The position numbers and the translations under genes are program-made. Under the pieces are notes generated by a model. That model made no database searches. It was not told the DNA's origin and was given only the letters and a program-made list of their open reading frames with translations. A stretch of 52,174 nucleotides of DNA from Sorangium cellulosum (GTDB lineage: Bacteria > Myxococcota_A > Polyangia > Polyangiales > Polyangiaceae): contig DYPH01000024.1 of NCBI GenBank assembly GCA_020720045.1, positions 1,752 to 53,925 of the forward strand, written 5' to 3'. Of the stretch, positions 41,245-49,268 are shown one piece after another (the first letter of the stretch is position 1; every line of letters starts with the position of its first letter).

Positions 41245-41356
41245 CAGTTCACGGGAAACCGGTGAACGCTCTTCAAGAGCTCGTGCGCCTCCCTCCCCCC
41301 AACCGCGCGAGCTCGCCGTGCCCGAAGGCCTCTGGTCTTTGGGCACGGTTCTTTTG
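41245..41356 (+). ncRNA. Candidate small regulatory RNA with a C-rich loop
   Basis: A transcript of about 110 nt is predicted from the promoter at 41210 to a strong terminator. Hairpin 1: GTTCACGG-GAAA-CC(G)GTGAAC (41247-41267), a GNRA-type tetraloop. Hairpin 2: an 11-bp stem of GAGCTCGTGCG (41277-41287) with CGCGCGAGCTC (41304-41314), one G-U pair, whose 16-nt loop is CCTCCCTCCCCCCAAC. The loop contains CCUCC, complementary to Shine-Dalgarno sequences. Hairpin 3 is the terminator. No ORF or known RNA family is recognised. C-rich-loop sRNAs elsewhere inhibit translation at ribosome sites; a similar role here is inferred. Confidence 0.6.
41317..41355 (+). terminator. Strong intrinsic terminator of the candidate sRNA
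   Basis: A 14-bp stem with loop TCT: 41317-41330 pairs with 41334-41347, with two G-U pairs. It is followed by GTTCTTTT. On the opposite strand no T-tract follows, so it works in the + direction. Confidence 0.85.
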
Positions 41357-41387
41357 TGCGCCCGAATTTCGTGGCCGCCGGACCGGG

Positions 41388-41418
41388 AAAAAAGCGCGCG
41401 CCCCTTTGACAGGCGCGT
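41388..41418 (-). terminator. Intrinsic terminator of the 41480-42490 gene
   Basis: On the minus strand CGCGCC at 41412-41417 pairs with GGCGCG at 41397-41402, followed closely by six Ts (41393-41388). It lies about 60 bp downstream of the gene's stop. Confidence 0.7.
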
Positions 41419-41479
41419 ACCGTCGCTGCCGCGCCACGGCGTTGGAACCAACCGCGTCGCCAGGCCCTTCGACAGGAGC

Positions 41480-42490
41480 CTACTTTTCGAGCTCTTCGGC
41501 GAGATAACCGAGGATGATCTCGTCCAGGCTCTTGTCGCGCAGGATCGCTTCCGACGCCTTTGACACCGCGCGCTTTGCGCCCCGAAAAATCTCCGCCGGT
41601 CGTGCCGGAGAGGGGCGCGGAGGCGTCGACTTTGTCCGCGGTCCTGGGCGATTGCTCGCGCGTTTGTTTTCCTCTTTGTTGGCCCGCGGCGGCTCGCTCG
41701 GTGGGACGAGGCTCCGGTAGCGCGCACTCTGCGGAAGTTCCTTCGAAAATGCCGTCTTGGGTGGCGGCGGACGATCGCCGAGGGCCAGCTCGTTGCGGCC
41801 GAGAGCGGGCGGCAAATTGGGCGACGAAGATCGACGCGTCGATGGAGCATTTTCTGCAGCGGCCGCTGACGCCATCAATGGGGGAAGCACCGGTGAAGAC
41901 GGCGGGTCTTCCAGCGGGAACGCATGACCCGGTTTCGGCTCCGGTGCCGCTTCGGGGGAGACAACGGGCTTGACCTGCGTCGGCACCGCTTCCGACATCG
42001 GAATACCCGACATCGGGGGCGCCTCGTCGAGGGTGATCGCAGGGATCACGAGCTTCGGGCGCGCCTCCGGGGCGACGCCGATGATCGTCGCCCCTTCTCG
42101 TGAGGACGGCGGCGGCGTCGGCACCCGAGGAGCTTCCGCCCGCTTTGTGCCAGGTACCACGCTCGCGACCGGCTCGGTCATCGCCTCCGGCGCTTTCGCG
42201 ATCGGCTTGCCTTCAATCGCATCATCAAAGGTCCCATCGCGCAGAGCGATAAATATCGCCTTGTGCTGCTCCTTCATGATTTTTCGAACGATATCAGCCA
42301 CATCGCTTGCTTCGACATGCTCGGCATAGCTCTTCTTGACCGATTTAAGGATGCGCCCGCCATCCATGAAAAGGTGCGTAATGACGTGCGGCTTCGCCAG
42401 CCCGCTGTCTTCCGTTTGAATATGGAAGACGCGACCTTTGTGCCGAACGTTGTTGTTGTAGCCGACGAGCGGCGATGGCGCCTTGGCCAT
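41480..42490 (-). CDS. Conserved myxobacterial protein with structured ends and disordered middle
   Basis: A 336-aa protein without signal peptide. The N-terminal 100 residues are highly patterned: LVGYNNNVRHKGRVFHIQTEDSG, then THLFMDGGRILKSVKKSYAEH and IMKEQHKAIFIALRDGTFDD. I recognise this block as a conserved hypothetical domain in Myxococcota. Residues 110-290 are Pro/Ala/Ser-rich and disordered. The C-terminus SEAILRDKSLDEIILGYLAEELEK is a conserved amphipathic helix. The layout suggests a cytoplasmic adaptor with a folded domain, a flexible linker and a docking helix. Function is unknown. It has its own terminator at 41388-41418. Confidence 0.75.
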   Translation of the reverse strand: MAKAPSPLVGYNNNVRHKGRVFHIQTEDSGLAKPHVITHLFMDGGRILKSVKKSYAEHVEASDVADIVRKIMKEQHKAIFIALRDGTFDDAIEGKPIAKAPEAMTEPVASVVPGTKRAEAPRVPTPPPSSREGATIIGVAPEARPKLVIPAITLDEAPPMSGIPMSEAVPTQVKPVVSPEAAPEPKPGHAFPLEDPPSSPVLPPLMASAAAAENAPSTRRSSSPNLPPALGRNELALGDRPPPPKTAFSKELPQSARYRSLVPPSEPPRANKEENKRASNRPGPRTKSTPPRPSPARPAEIFRGAKRAVSKASEAILRDKSLDEIILGYLAEELEK

Positions 42491-42699
42491 GAAACCTTTC
42501 GGGATTTCGGAAGCGGGTCCCTCCGAAAATCAGGAGCGTGGCTACGAGAGACCGCGAGCGTAGCCTCTCAAGAGAGGAGATGCTTCACCGCGACGCGAAA
42601 GCGTATCACGCAGTTGCGTTCGTCGACCACCGTCGCACGCATCGCGACCGACTCCGGTGGGCGCTTGTGTGTGTGCGGTTCGGCTGTTAGCGCAGCACG

Positions 42700-44475
42700 T
42701 TGGCGCTCCGCTCGAACTCCCTCGACGCGCCACCCCCTCCTCGCTTGGAATTCGTCTACGGCGTCCTGCTGGTAAGCATCCTCATATTCATCCACGAATT
42801 CGGGCATTTCGTATTTGCGAAGCTCTTCGGGGTGAAGGTGCTCACCTTTTCCATCGGCTTCGGGCCGAAGCTTTTGCGCGTTCGCGGCAAAGAGACCTCG
42901 TACTGCCTCGGGATCCTGCCCTTTGGCGGCTTCGTGAAAATGCTCGAAGAGGCACGGGGGAAGGAGACGATCCTCCCGGAGGATCGCCACCGGACCTTCG
43001 AAGCGCAGGCGGTCTGGAAGCGAATTCTCATCGTTCTCGCCGGCCCGGCGATGAACTTGCTCTTTCCGATCCTCCTCTACACCACCGTCTATTTGGAGGA
43101 CCGGGAGCTCTCGCCACCGGTCGTCGGTGCCGTCGAACCGGGGATGCCCGCCGACGGCAAGTTGCTCCCCGGGGATGTCATCACTGCGGTGGATGGGGTC
43201 GCCATCGATACGAGCGTCGCCCTCCAGGAGGCGATCGCCCACAAGGCGGGCAAGAGCGTAAAAGTTACGGTAAATCGGGATGATAAGCCGCTTGATGTCT
43301 TCCTCGTCCCGAAGGACGAGTCGGTCGTTCTTGAGCCGAGGGATCTCGATCTCGTCGAGCACGTCGCGCGGATAGGTGTATCCCACAAGTTTGTTGCGCC
43401 GGTCATTGGCGTGCCGGCTACCGACTCCCCCGCCTACCGGGCCGGCCTCCGAACCTTCGATCGCGTCACTGCCGTCAACGGCCGCAAACTCGAGCGCTTC
43501 GTCGACCTCATCACGCTCCTTTCGGCGAACCGCGGCGACACCATCCAGGTGACCTACCTGCGGCCTCGCGGCGCCCCGGAGGCGTTAGGTGGCGTGTCAG
43601 ACATTGCCGTGTTTGATCCAGGGGTCGTCACCCTCACGCCTTTGCCGAAAGACCCAGAAGCCAAGGAAATTGACCATGTTGCGCGGGAGCGCGACGTCCT
43701 GCTTCGCGAAGGGATCGAGGGTGCAGAGATGTATGCAGCACTCGTCCCCGAAGGCTCTTCCGAGTGGCAAGCGGGTCTTCGTCCCGGCGACCGCCTACGA
43801 ACCCTCGACGGACAGGCGGTTGATCGCTGGAAGAGTGTGCAATTTGCACTCAAAAACCACCCGGAAGATCGCCACGAACTTGGCTGGACCCGCGACGGTG
43901 AAGCGCTCTCGGGGACGTTCACGATGCGGAAAGAGACCTGGCACGACGAGGCCGGGGTCCGCCGGGACCGTTACGTCTTCCGAACGACGAACTGGCAGTC
44001 CTTCGCCATTGAAAAATTCGTCAAAAACCCCGGACGTATTACCTACGCGCTCACAAGGGGCCTTCGGGAAACGGGGCGAGTCGTCCAATTCATCGTCGTC
44101 GGCTTTCTGAGGATTTTGCAGGGAAAAGTCAGTATCGCGACCGTTAGTGGTCCGATTGCGATGTTTGATGTCGCCGGTGAAGCAGGTATCCGTGGGACGA
44201 CCTACTTCCTTTGGGCGATGGCGCTCGTCTCCGTCAATCTCGGCCTTGTGAACCTACTACCGGTACCGGTCCTTGACGGAGGACACCTCCTCTTCTTCCT
44301 CTGGGAGGGGATCTCCCGCCGCCCGCTTTCGCGCCGCGCGCGCGAAATTGCCAGTCTTCTCGGGATGATCCTGTTGATCGGCCTCGCCGTCCTTTCGATC
44401 AAGAACGACGTCGCCCGCCGTTGGGATGCCGTTGGCAGGACCTTCCGCGAGACGATGGATCACAAGCTCAAGTAG
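42700..44475 (+). CDS. rseP: Site-2 (RseP-type) intramembrane zinc metalloprotease with three PDZ domains
   Basis: A 591-aa inner-membrane protease. The active-site motif HEFGH is at 32-36 in helix 1. The second catalytic motif, LLPVPVLDGGH, is near residue 525. Between them lie three PDZ domains at about 140-205, 232-298 and 352-418, each with an A-G-L..GD-like core; E. coli RseP has two. RseP cuts anti-sigma factors and cleaves remnant signal peptides. TTG 42700 is used; TTG 42745, which gives the short N-terminus usual in the family, is an alternative and neither has a clear ribosome site. Gene order here does not include the usual dxr/cdsA neighbours. Confidence 0.88.
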   Translation: MALRSNSLDAPPPPRLEFVYGVLLVSILIFIHEFGHFVFAKLFGVKVLTFSIGFGPKLLRVRGKETSYCLGILPFGGFVKMLEEARGKETILPEDRHRTFEAQAVWKRILIVLAGPAMNLLFPILLYTTVYLEDRELSPPVVGAVEPGMPADGKLLPGDVITAVDGVAIDTSVALQEAIAHKAGKSVKVTVNRDDKPLDVFLVPKDESVVLEPRDLDLVEHVARIGVSHKFVAPVIGVPATDSPAYRAGLRTFDRVTAVNGRKLERFVDLITLLSANRGDTIQVTYLRPRGAPEALGGVSDIAVFDPGVVTLTPLPKDPEAKEIDHVARERDVLLREGIEGAEMYAALVPEGSSEWQAGLRPGDRLRTLDGQAVDRWKSVQFALKNHPEDRHELGWTRDGEALSGTFTMRKETWHDEAGVRRDRYVFRTTNWQSFAIEKFVKNPGRITYALTRGLRETGRVVQFIVVGFLRILQGKVSIATVSGPIAMFDVAGEAGIRGTTYFLWAMALVSVNLGLVNLLPVPVLDGGHLLFFLWEGISRRPLSRRAREIASLLGMILLIGLAVLSIKNDVARRWDAVGRTFRETMDHKLK

Positions 44476-44482
44476 GAATCCT

Positions 44483-45517
44483 TCAGTAGCCGTCGTGCCC
44501 TTCGGCGGCGCGCGCCTTGCCTCGGTGAATCCGAAAGAGCATCGCAAACCAGAACATGGCGAGCGGGATTCCAACCAGGAAGACCGGCGCAATGGATGCG
44601 AGGCTCTCCTGCGGAGCCGCCGCTGAGAGATCTAGATTGGGACCTTCGCCGGTGCTCCGTAGAAAGACGGGGAAGAGGCCGGCTGCGATACCGGCAAGCG
44701 ACGCGCCGAGGAATACGTTTGACGCGAGAAATCTCTCGAGTGGCGAGCCCTCTTTCCGGAACAACACGCCGAGGCCCGCCGCCGCAAACAGCGGGAAGAG
44801 GACGATCCACGGGCGCGACCGGAAGGCCTGCTGGAGTGCCGGCTGGACGATCAACGTCGCCCCGAAAAGCGCGATCGCCCCAGCGATGATGACCGGCAGG
44901 AGGAGCGTTGCGATGCGAGCCGAGCGGGTCGCGACCGCTCCTTCCGTCTTCCAGACGAGGAAGCGGGCCCCGTGGTGGGCGAGCGCGGCCACCGTGAAGA
45001 GGCCGACAGAAACCGTGTAGATATCGAGGGTTCCTGCCTGGCGACCCGGCCAAAACGTCCCAAAGAGGGGGAGGGTAAACCAGCCGTCGGCATCGAGGGG
45101 GACGCCGCGAATGATGTTTCCGAGGGCCGCCCCGAGGACGAGCGCGATGCCGCCCGACGCAAGGACAAAGAGACTATCGAGGAAGCTCTTGAAGAGTGGT
45201 TCGTCGCCGTGGTGGCGAAGCTCAATAGCAATGCCTCGAAGGATCAATCCCCATACTAGAAGGAATATTGCGAGGTAAAAACCGGAGAGTCCCGCCGCGA
45301 GGACGGCGGGAAAAAAGGCAAACAGGACGCCGCCGGCCGCAAGGAGCCAGACTTCATTGGCATCCCAATAGGGGCCGATGGCGGCGAGGAGGGTGCGTCG
45401 CTCGCGTTCGTCACGGGCGACGATGCGGTGGAGAATGCCGGCACCGAGATCGAAGCCGTCGAGGAGCGCAAAGGCGGCCAAGAAACTGACAGCGAGGAAA
45501 AATCCGAGCTCACGCAT
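44483..45517 (-). CDS. cydB: Cytochrome bd-type quinol oxidase subunit II
   Basis: A 344-aa integral membrane subunit. The family start MRELGFFLAVSFLAAFALLDGFDLGAGIL is typical, with DGFDLG, followed by PYWDANEVWLLAAGGVLFAFFP and a C-terminal PVFLVGIPLAMFWFAMLFRIHRG. About eight helices are visible. The ATG at 45515-45517 overlaps the cydA stop by eight bases, so translation is coupled. Its ribosome site, GGGAGAGG, partly falls inside the 3' arm of a long hairpin (45527-45568). Confidence 0.92.
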   Translation of the reverse strand: MRELGFFLAVSFLAAFALLDGFDLGAGILHRIVARDERERRTLLAAIGPYWDANEVWLLAAGGVLFAFFPAVLAAGLSGFYLAIFLLVWGLILRGIAIELRHHGDEPLFKSFLDSLFVLASGGIALVLGAALGNIIRGVPLDADGWFTLPLFGTFWPGRQAGTLDIYTVSVGLFTVAALAHHGARFLVWKTEGAVATRSARIATLLLPVIIAGAIALFGATLIVQPALQQAFRSRPWIVLFPLFAAAGLGVLFRKEGSPLERFLASNVFLGASLAGIAAGLFPVFLRSTGEGPNLDLSAAAPQESLASIAPVFLVGIPLAMFWFAMLFRIHRGKARAAEGHDGY

Positions 45518-46952
45518 GGGGCACCTCTCCCGCTTCGCGGACCGACGCGGCCGTCCGCGGAGCGGGAGACGGCGCGGAGTTTTTAACAAACGCGTCGTGC
45601 GACGTCGCTGTGGTGGCCACCGGACCGTGGTTGATCATCTTGAAGAGCAGGTAAAGGAACGCGAGCCCGAGCACGAAGTAGAGTCCGCAGAACCCGAGCA
45701 GCGTAAAGAGCGTGGAACCTGCATGAACCTTAGGGCTTGCCCCATCCGCCGTTCGAAAGAGGCCATACACAATCCACGGTTGTCTCCCGAGTTCGGCGGT
45801 CATCCAACCGGCGGTTGTCGCAATGTAGGGTGCCGGGAAGGTAAGGAGATGGGCCCAGAGTATGCTCGTCGTCTGAAAGAGCCGCTTGCGCCACAAAAGA
45901 AGGTTTGTGAGGGCAAACAGGCCGATCTGAAGCGTCCCGATTCCTGCCATCAGGTGAAACGCGTAATAGAGCGCCTCGATGTTTGTAGGCCTCTCATTCT
46001 CCGGGAATGCATCGAGTCCGCGGACGTCGGCGTGAAAAGTCCCGTACGCGAGAAACGAGAGTGCACCCGGAAGGACAATTGGGTTATCTAGCCGCTTTTC
46101 TTTCACGTTTGGCTGCCCGATCAATGCCAGCGGAGCTGCGGCGCCGCTGTCGAAGCGCCCCTCCATCGCGGCAAGCGTCGCCGGTTGGTGCTTCGCGACC
46201 ATCTTCGCGTGGAGGTCGCCGGTCGGAAAGGCGACCAGGATGGAAGCGACGAGGCCAACGCGCGCCGCCAAAGCGAGCGATCGCTCCGCATGGGGCCGCG
46301 CCCGCGATCGCTCGGGTGCCGTTGAGTCGCGCAGGAGCCAGAGCGCCGAGATAGCGGCGACGACGAAGCTCGCCGTGACGACGCTCGCTACCATGGTGTG
46401 TGCATATTGCACCAATCCCCATGGGTTGAACAGGAACGTCGGAAAGCTCGCCATGCGTAGCCGGCCGTTCGCCATGAACGCGTGCCCGACCGGATGCTGG
46501 AGAAAGGCGTTGGTCGTTACGATGAAATAGCCCGACAGCCAAGAGCCGACGAACAATGCGCAAGATGTTGCAAAATGCATCGCCTTGGACAGGCGCTTTT
46601 CGCCAAAGACGAGCAGACCGAGAAAGGCGCTCTCGAGCATGAACGCGAAGAGGCCCTCCATCGCGAGGGTCTGCCCGACGACGCCTCCCGACCATCGCGC
46701 GAAGGCACCCCAGTTCGCAGCTAGTTGAAATTCCATCGGAAGTCCGGTCACGACTCCGAGGGCGAAATTGAGTCCGAAGACCTTCGTCCAGAAGCGAGCC
46801 GTCTCCCGATCGATGGCATCCTCGCTCCGATGGGCCCGTCGCCACAGGATCACAAGGAGGAGCGCAAGGCCCATTGTGAGTTGAGGAAATAGGTAATGAA
46901 AAATGATCGTAAATGCGAATTGAATGCGGTGCCAAAATAGGGGATCGCTCAT
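45510..46952 (-). CDS. cydA: Cytochrome bd-type quinol oxidase subunit I (short Q-loop)
   Basis: A 480-aa membrane subunit binding hemes b558, b595 and d. The quinol oxidase reduces O2 without pumping protons; low-O2 and stress respiration are typical roles. Conserved parts include RIQFAFTIIFHYLFPQLTMGL (axial His), FNPWGLVQYAHTMVAS (second His) and GRQPWIVYGL. The Q-loop region between helices 6 and 7 is short, as in the cyanide-insensitive type. ATG 46950-46952 begins MSDPLFWHRIQF. The last 17-20 codons are supplied by the 51-bp repeat copy C, read in frame as KNSAPSPAPRTAA. The C-terminus extends beyond the last helix (LYLLFKMINHGP). Confidence 0.92.
   Translation of the reverse strand: MSDPLFWHRIQFAFTIIFHYLFPQLTMGLALLLVILWRRAHRSEDAIDRETARFWTKVFGLNFALGVVTGLPMEFQLAANWGAFARWSGGVVGQTLAMEGLFAFMLESAFLGLLVFGEKRLSKAMHFATSCALFVGSWLSGYFIVTTNAFLQHPVGHAFMANGRLRMASFPTFLFNPWGLVQYAHTMVASVVTASFVVAAISALWLLRDSTAPERSRARPHAERSLALAARVGLVASILVAFPTGDLHAKMVAKHQPATLAAMEGRFDSGAAAPLALIGQPNVKEKRLDNPIVLPGALSFLAYGTFHADVRGLDAFPENERPTNIEALYYAFHLMAGIGTLQIGLFALTNLLLWRKRLFQTTSILWAHLLTFPAPYIATTAGWMTAELGRQPWIVYGLFRTADGASPKVHAGSTLFTLLGFCGLYFVLGLAFLYLLFKMINHGPVATTATSHDAFVKNSAPSPAPRTAASVREAGEVPHA
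45527..45568 (-). promoter_or_regulatory. Long hairpin at the cydA end covering the cydB ribosome site
   Basis: A 16-bp stem with one mismatch (45527-45542 against 45553-45568) and a 10-nt loop. On the minus-strand transcript its 3' arm ends in GCGGGAG, immediately followed by AGG and GTGCCCCATG, so the cydB Shine-Dalgarno is partly sequestered. The near arm is a partial inverted copy of the 51-bp repeat. Confidence 0.6.
45545..45595 (+). repeat. 51-bp palindromic repeat, copy C (in frame inside the cydA 3' end)
   Basis: Exactly 51 bp; differs from copy A at positions 6, 16, 38, 40 and 41. The inner hairpin here is CGC-GGA-GCG. It lies in the + orientation, opposite to cydA transcription, and is read in frame without a stop. 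Confidence 0.85.
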
Positions 46953-47048
46953 CACAGACCTCAGACGTGACCTTTTGGGGATCGGCGCGCGGGAATCAAG
47001 GGGCCCGGAGCACTTTCGCAAGGCACCGCGGGCGGAAGGGAATGCGCA

Positions 47049-47088
47049 ACATTCGCGCGTTCGCGGGTGGCACCGCTCCGGCGAATGT
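47049..47088. promoter_or_regulatory. Inverted repeat between cydA and the TIG gene
   Basis: ACATTCGC (47049-47056) and GCGAATGT (47081-47088), arms 8 bp with 24 bp between. It may be an operator in the divergent promoter region or an RNA hairpin. No regulator is known. Confidence 0.3.
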
Positions 47089-47201
47089 GCTTTCGAACCG
47101 GCAGACGACCTGCCCGACCCGTAACTGGTCCGGCGCTCGACGCGGAACTGTGGCATCGTGCCCCGTGCTCGCGGTGGTCTCTCCGCAGCCCCCGGAACTT
47201 C

Positions 47202-49268
47202 ATGAAACTCTGGACCCCCTTCCTCGTCGCCCTCCCGATCGCCCTTGTTTACGCCTGCTCGGGCAGCGACACCCCGGACACCGACTCGGGGACGCCCGAC
47301 GCCACGGAGGTCGACGCGACCAAGCCGGCTGATGCCGGTCGCGACCGTGAGCAAGCCGACGTGAAGGACCCCGATCAGGCGGAAGTCCCCGTTGTTTCTT
47401 CAATTACGCCGACGAAGGCGCTCGTTGGCAGCCAAGCTGTCGACGTGGTCGTCATCGGAAGAAACTTCGTTCCGCGAACGATTCTCCAGCTCGAAGGGGC
47501 GCCGCTCGTCACGCGCTTCCAGAGCACGACGCAGCTTTCTGCGACGATTCCGGCCTCCGCCTTCGCAAAGACAGGGACGCTCCACATTTCGGCAGGCACG
47601 AGCCCTCCCGGTGGAGGGGCAAGCAATGAGCTCACTGTTGCCGTGGAGAATCCGGCCCCTTCGCTGACGGCGATCACGGTTCCGTCGCCGCCCTCCGTGC
47701 TCGTCGGGGCCAACGACACGCCCATTGAAGTGCAAGGGGCGAACTTCGTTGACGGCTCCGTTCTTTCGTTTGCCGGTACCGACCTGCCGACGACGTTCTC
47801 CTCCGCGTCGAAACTCACGGCGGTCGTCCCGAAGGCGAAGCTCGCAAATTCGGGCACCTTTCCGGTGACGGTGCGGACGCCGGCGCCCGGTGGAGGGACG
47901 AGTTCTTCGATCTCCTTCACGGTGGCGAATCCGCAAGTCTCCATCACCTCCGTGACGCCTACGTCGATGAAGCTCGGGGACCCTCAAACCCAGATCCTCG
48001 TCAAAGGATCAGGCTTTGTTTCTCAGAGCGCGGTCTCCCTCAATGGAACGCCCGTCGTAACAACCTTCGTCGACGGCACGACGCTCACGGCGCTGGTCCC
48101 TGTCCAGGCCCAGGCCGGTCAATTCCCGATCGTGGTTCAGAATCCCGCCCCCGGGGCGAGCGTCAGCCAGGCGAAGCTCTTCACGGTCGAGTACCCGGTT
48201 CCGACGGTCACGACCGTCTCGCCGAACAACGCTGTCGCAGGCGGAGCCGCCGTCGCGATCACCGTAACGGGAGCTAAATTTTACGCAAATTCGCAGATTT
48301 CTATCGATGGCAATGCGCTGCCGACGACCTTCGTCGACGCCACTACCCTTCGCGCGACCATCCCTTCGGCGTCGCTGAACGGCGCAAAGACGATCGCCGT
48401 CCGTGTGGTCAATCCGGCTCCGGGCGGCGGCGCTTCGACGGCGCTGAACTTCGTCGTCGGGAACGCGGTGCCGACGATTGCGTCCTTGAACCCGTCTGGC
48501 GTCACCATCGGGCAAAAGACGACGGTCACCGTGAACGGGGACAAATTCGTCGCGGGCGCCCAGGTCCTCCTGAACAATGTCCCGCAGACGACGACGGTGC
48601 TCTCCACTCAGCAGGTGTCGTTCTCGATCACCTGGCCTACACGCGGTGCCGTCCCCGTCGCCGTTCAGAATCCTGCTCCTGGCGGTGGCCTCTCCAACAC
48701 CCTCAACTTGGGCGTCGGCTGTGACACTTCCGGCGTGGAGGTTGTGCTCAATGGTTACGACCCAATCTCGGTCAATACCAACTTTGATCAGCAGGGGCGC
48801 AAGGCAAGCTTCGACGGCAATATGCCTCAAAAATGTGACGCCACCGCGAACGCGGTCGTACCGACGATCAATGCCAACTTCACCCAGCCTGTTCGCGCGG
48901 TTGTCGTTCAGAACGTGACCGGATCCTTCATGGATCTCACGACCTGGGCCGTCTGCGCGGGCGTGAAAGACGACGCCTACCTCGCCGTGTACCGCCGCGC
49001 GACGGTCCCGACCGCTTACGCCAACCGGCGCGCCTGCGAGGGGTACGTCTCCGAGGGGTACGACCTCAACGCCGGCTCCGCCTCGTACCAGTCGCCGGAG
49101 CGGGGCCCGGCGCTCTTCTGCCCCGGTTTTACCAAGGCAAACGGCGGGCAGGTTCGTCTCGATGTCTGCGAAAAGGCTGTGATTTATCTCCAAGCCTTCG
49201 AATACCAAGGGGCGAACGGCTTCACCGTTCCCGCCACGCTGAAGATCAAGGGTGAACAGGTTCCATGA
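47202..49268 (+). CDS. Lipoprotein with five IPT/TIG immunoglobulin-like repeats
   Basis: A 688-aa exported protein. ATG 47202 gives a signal peptide ending VYACSG (lipobox, Cys19). A short acidic linker follows. Residues about 60-500 contain five consecutive IPT/TIG domains of 85-90 residues, each opening with a pattern such as SITPTKALVGSQAV or SVTPTSMKLGDPQT and closing with a PAPGGG-type turn. The C-terminal 170 residues (CDTSGVEVVLNGYDPISV onward) are a distinct domain with several cysteines and no recognised family. Such stalks act in adhesion or surface recognition. The start of rsmB overlaps its stop by four bases, an unusual pairing. Confidence 0.85.
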   Translation: MKLWTPFLVALPIALVYACSGSDTPDTDSGTPDATEVDATKPADAGRDREQADVKDPDQAEVPVVSSITPTKALVGSQAVDVVVIGRNFVPRTILQLEGAPLVTRFQSTTQLSATIPASAFAKTGTLHISAGTSPPGGGASNELTVAVENPAPSLTAITVPSPPSVLVGANDTPIEVQGANFVDGSVLSFAGTDLPTTFSSASKLTAVVPKAKLANSGTFPVTVRTPAPGGGTSSSISFTVANPQVSITSVTPTSMKLGDPQTQILVKGSGFVSQSAVSLNGTPVVTTFVDGTTLTALVPVQAQAGQFPIVVQNPAPGASVSQAKLFTVEYPVPTVTTVSPNNAVAGGAAVAITVTGAKFYANSQISIDGNALPTTFVDATTLRATIPSASLNGAKTIAVRVVNPAPGGGASTALNFVVGNAVPTIASLNPSGVTIGQKTTVTVNGDKFVAGAQVLLNNVPQTTTVLSTQQVSFSITWPTRGAVPVAVQNPAPGGGLSNTLNLGVGCDTSGVEVVLNGYDPISVNTNFDQQGRKASFDGNMPQKCDATANAVVPTINANFTQPVRAVVVQNVTGSFMDLTTWAVCAGVKDDAYLAVYRRATVPTAYANRRACEGYVSEGYDLNAGSASYQSPERGPALFCPGFTKANGGQVRLDVCEKAVIYLQAFEYQGANGFTVPATLKIKGEQVP

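Larger units (their letters stand above)
41091..41479. other. Intergenic region between NamZ and the 41480-42490 gene
   Basis: No protein gene. It contains the weak hairpin at 41094-41117, AT-rich tracts (TTTTCGCGAATATTTTC and a T7 run at about 41192), a sigma-70-like promoter at 41210-41238, the candidate sRNA 41245-41356 and a minus-strand terminator at 41388-41418. Confidence 0.7.

Noticed and set aside
41245-41356. 6S RNA
   Set aside because: Too short, and the structure is three separate hairpins rather than one long rod with a central bubble.
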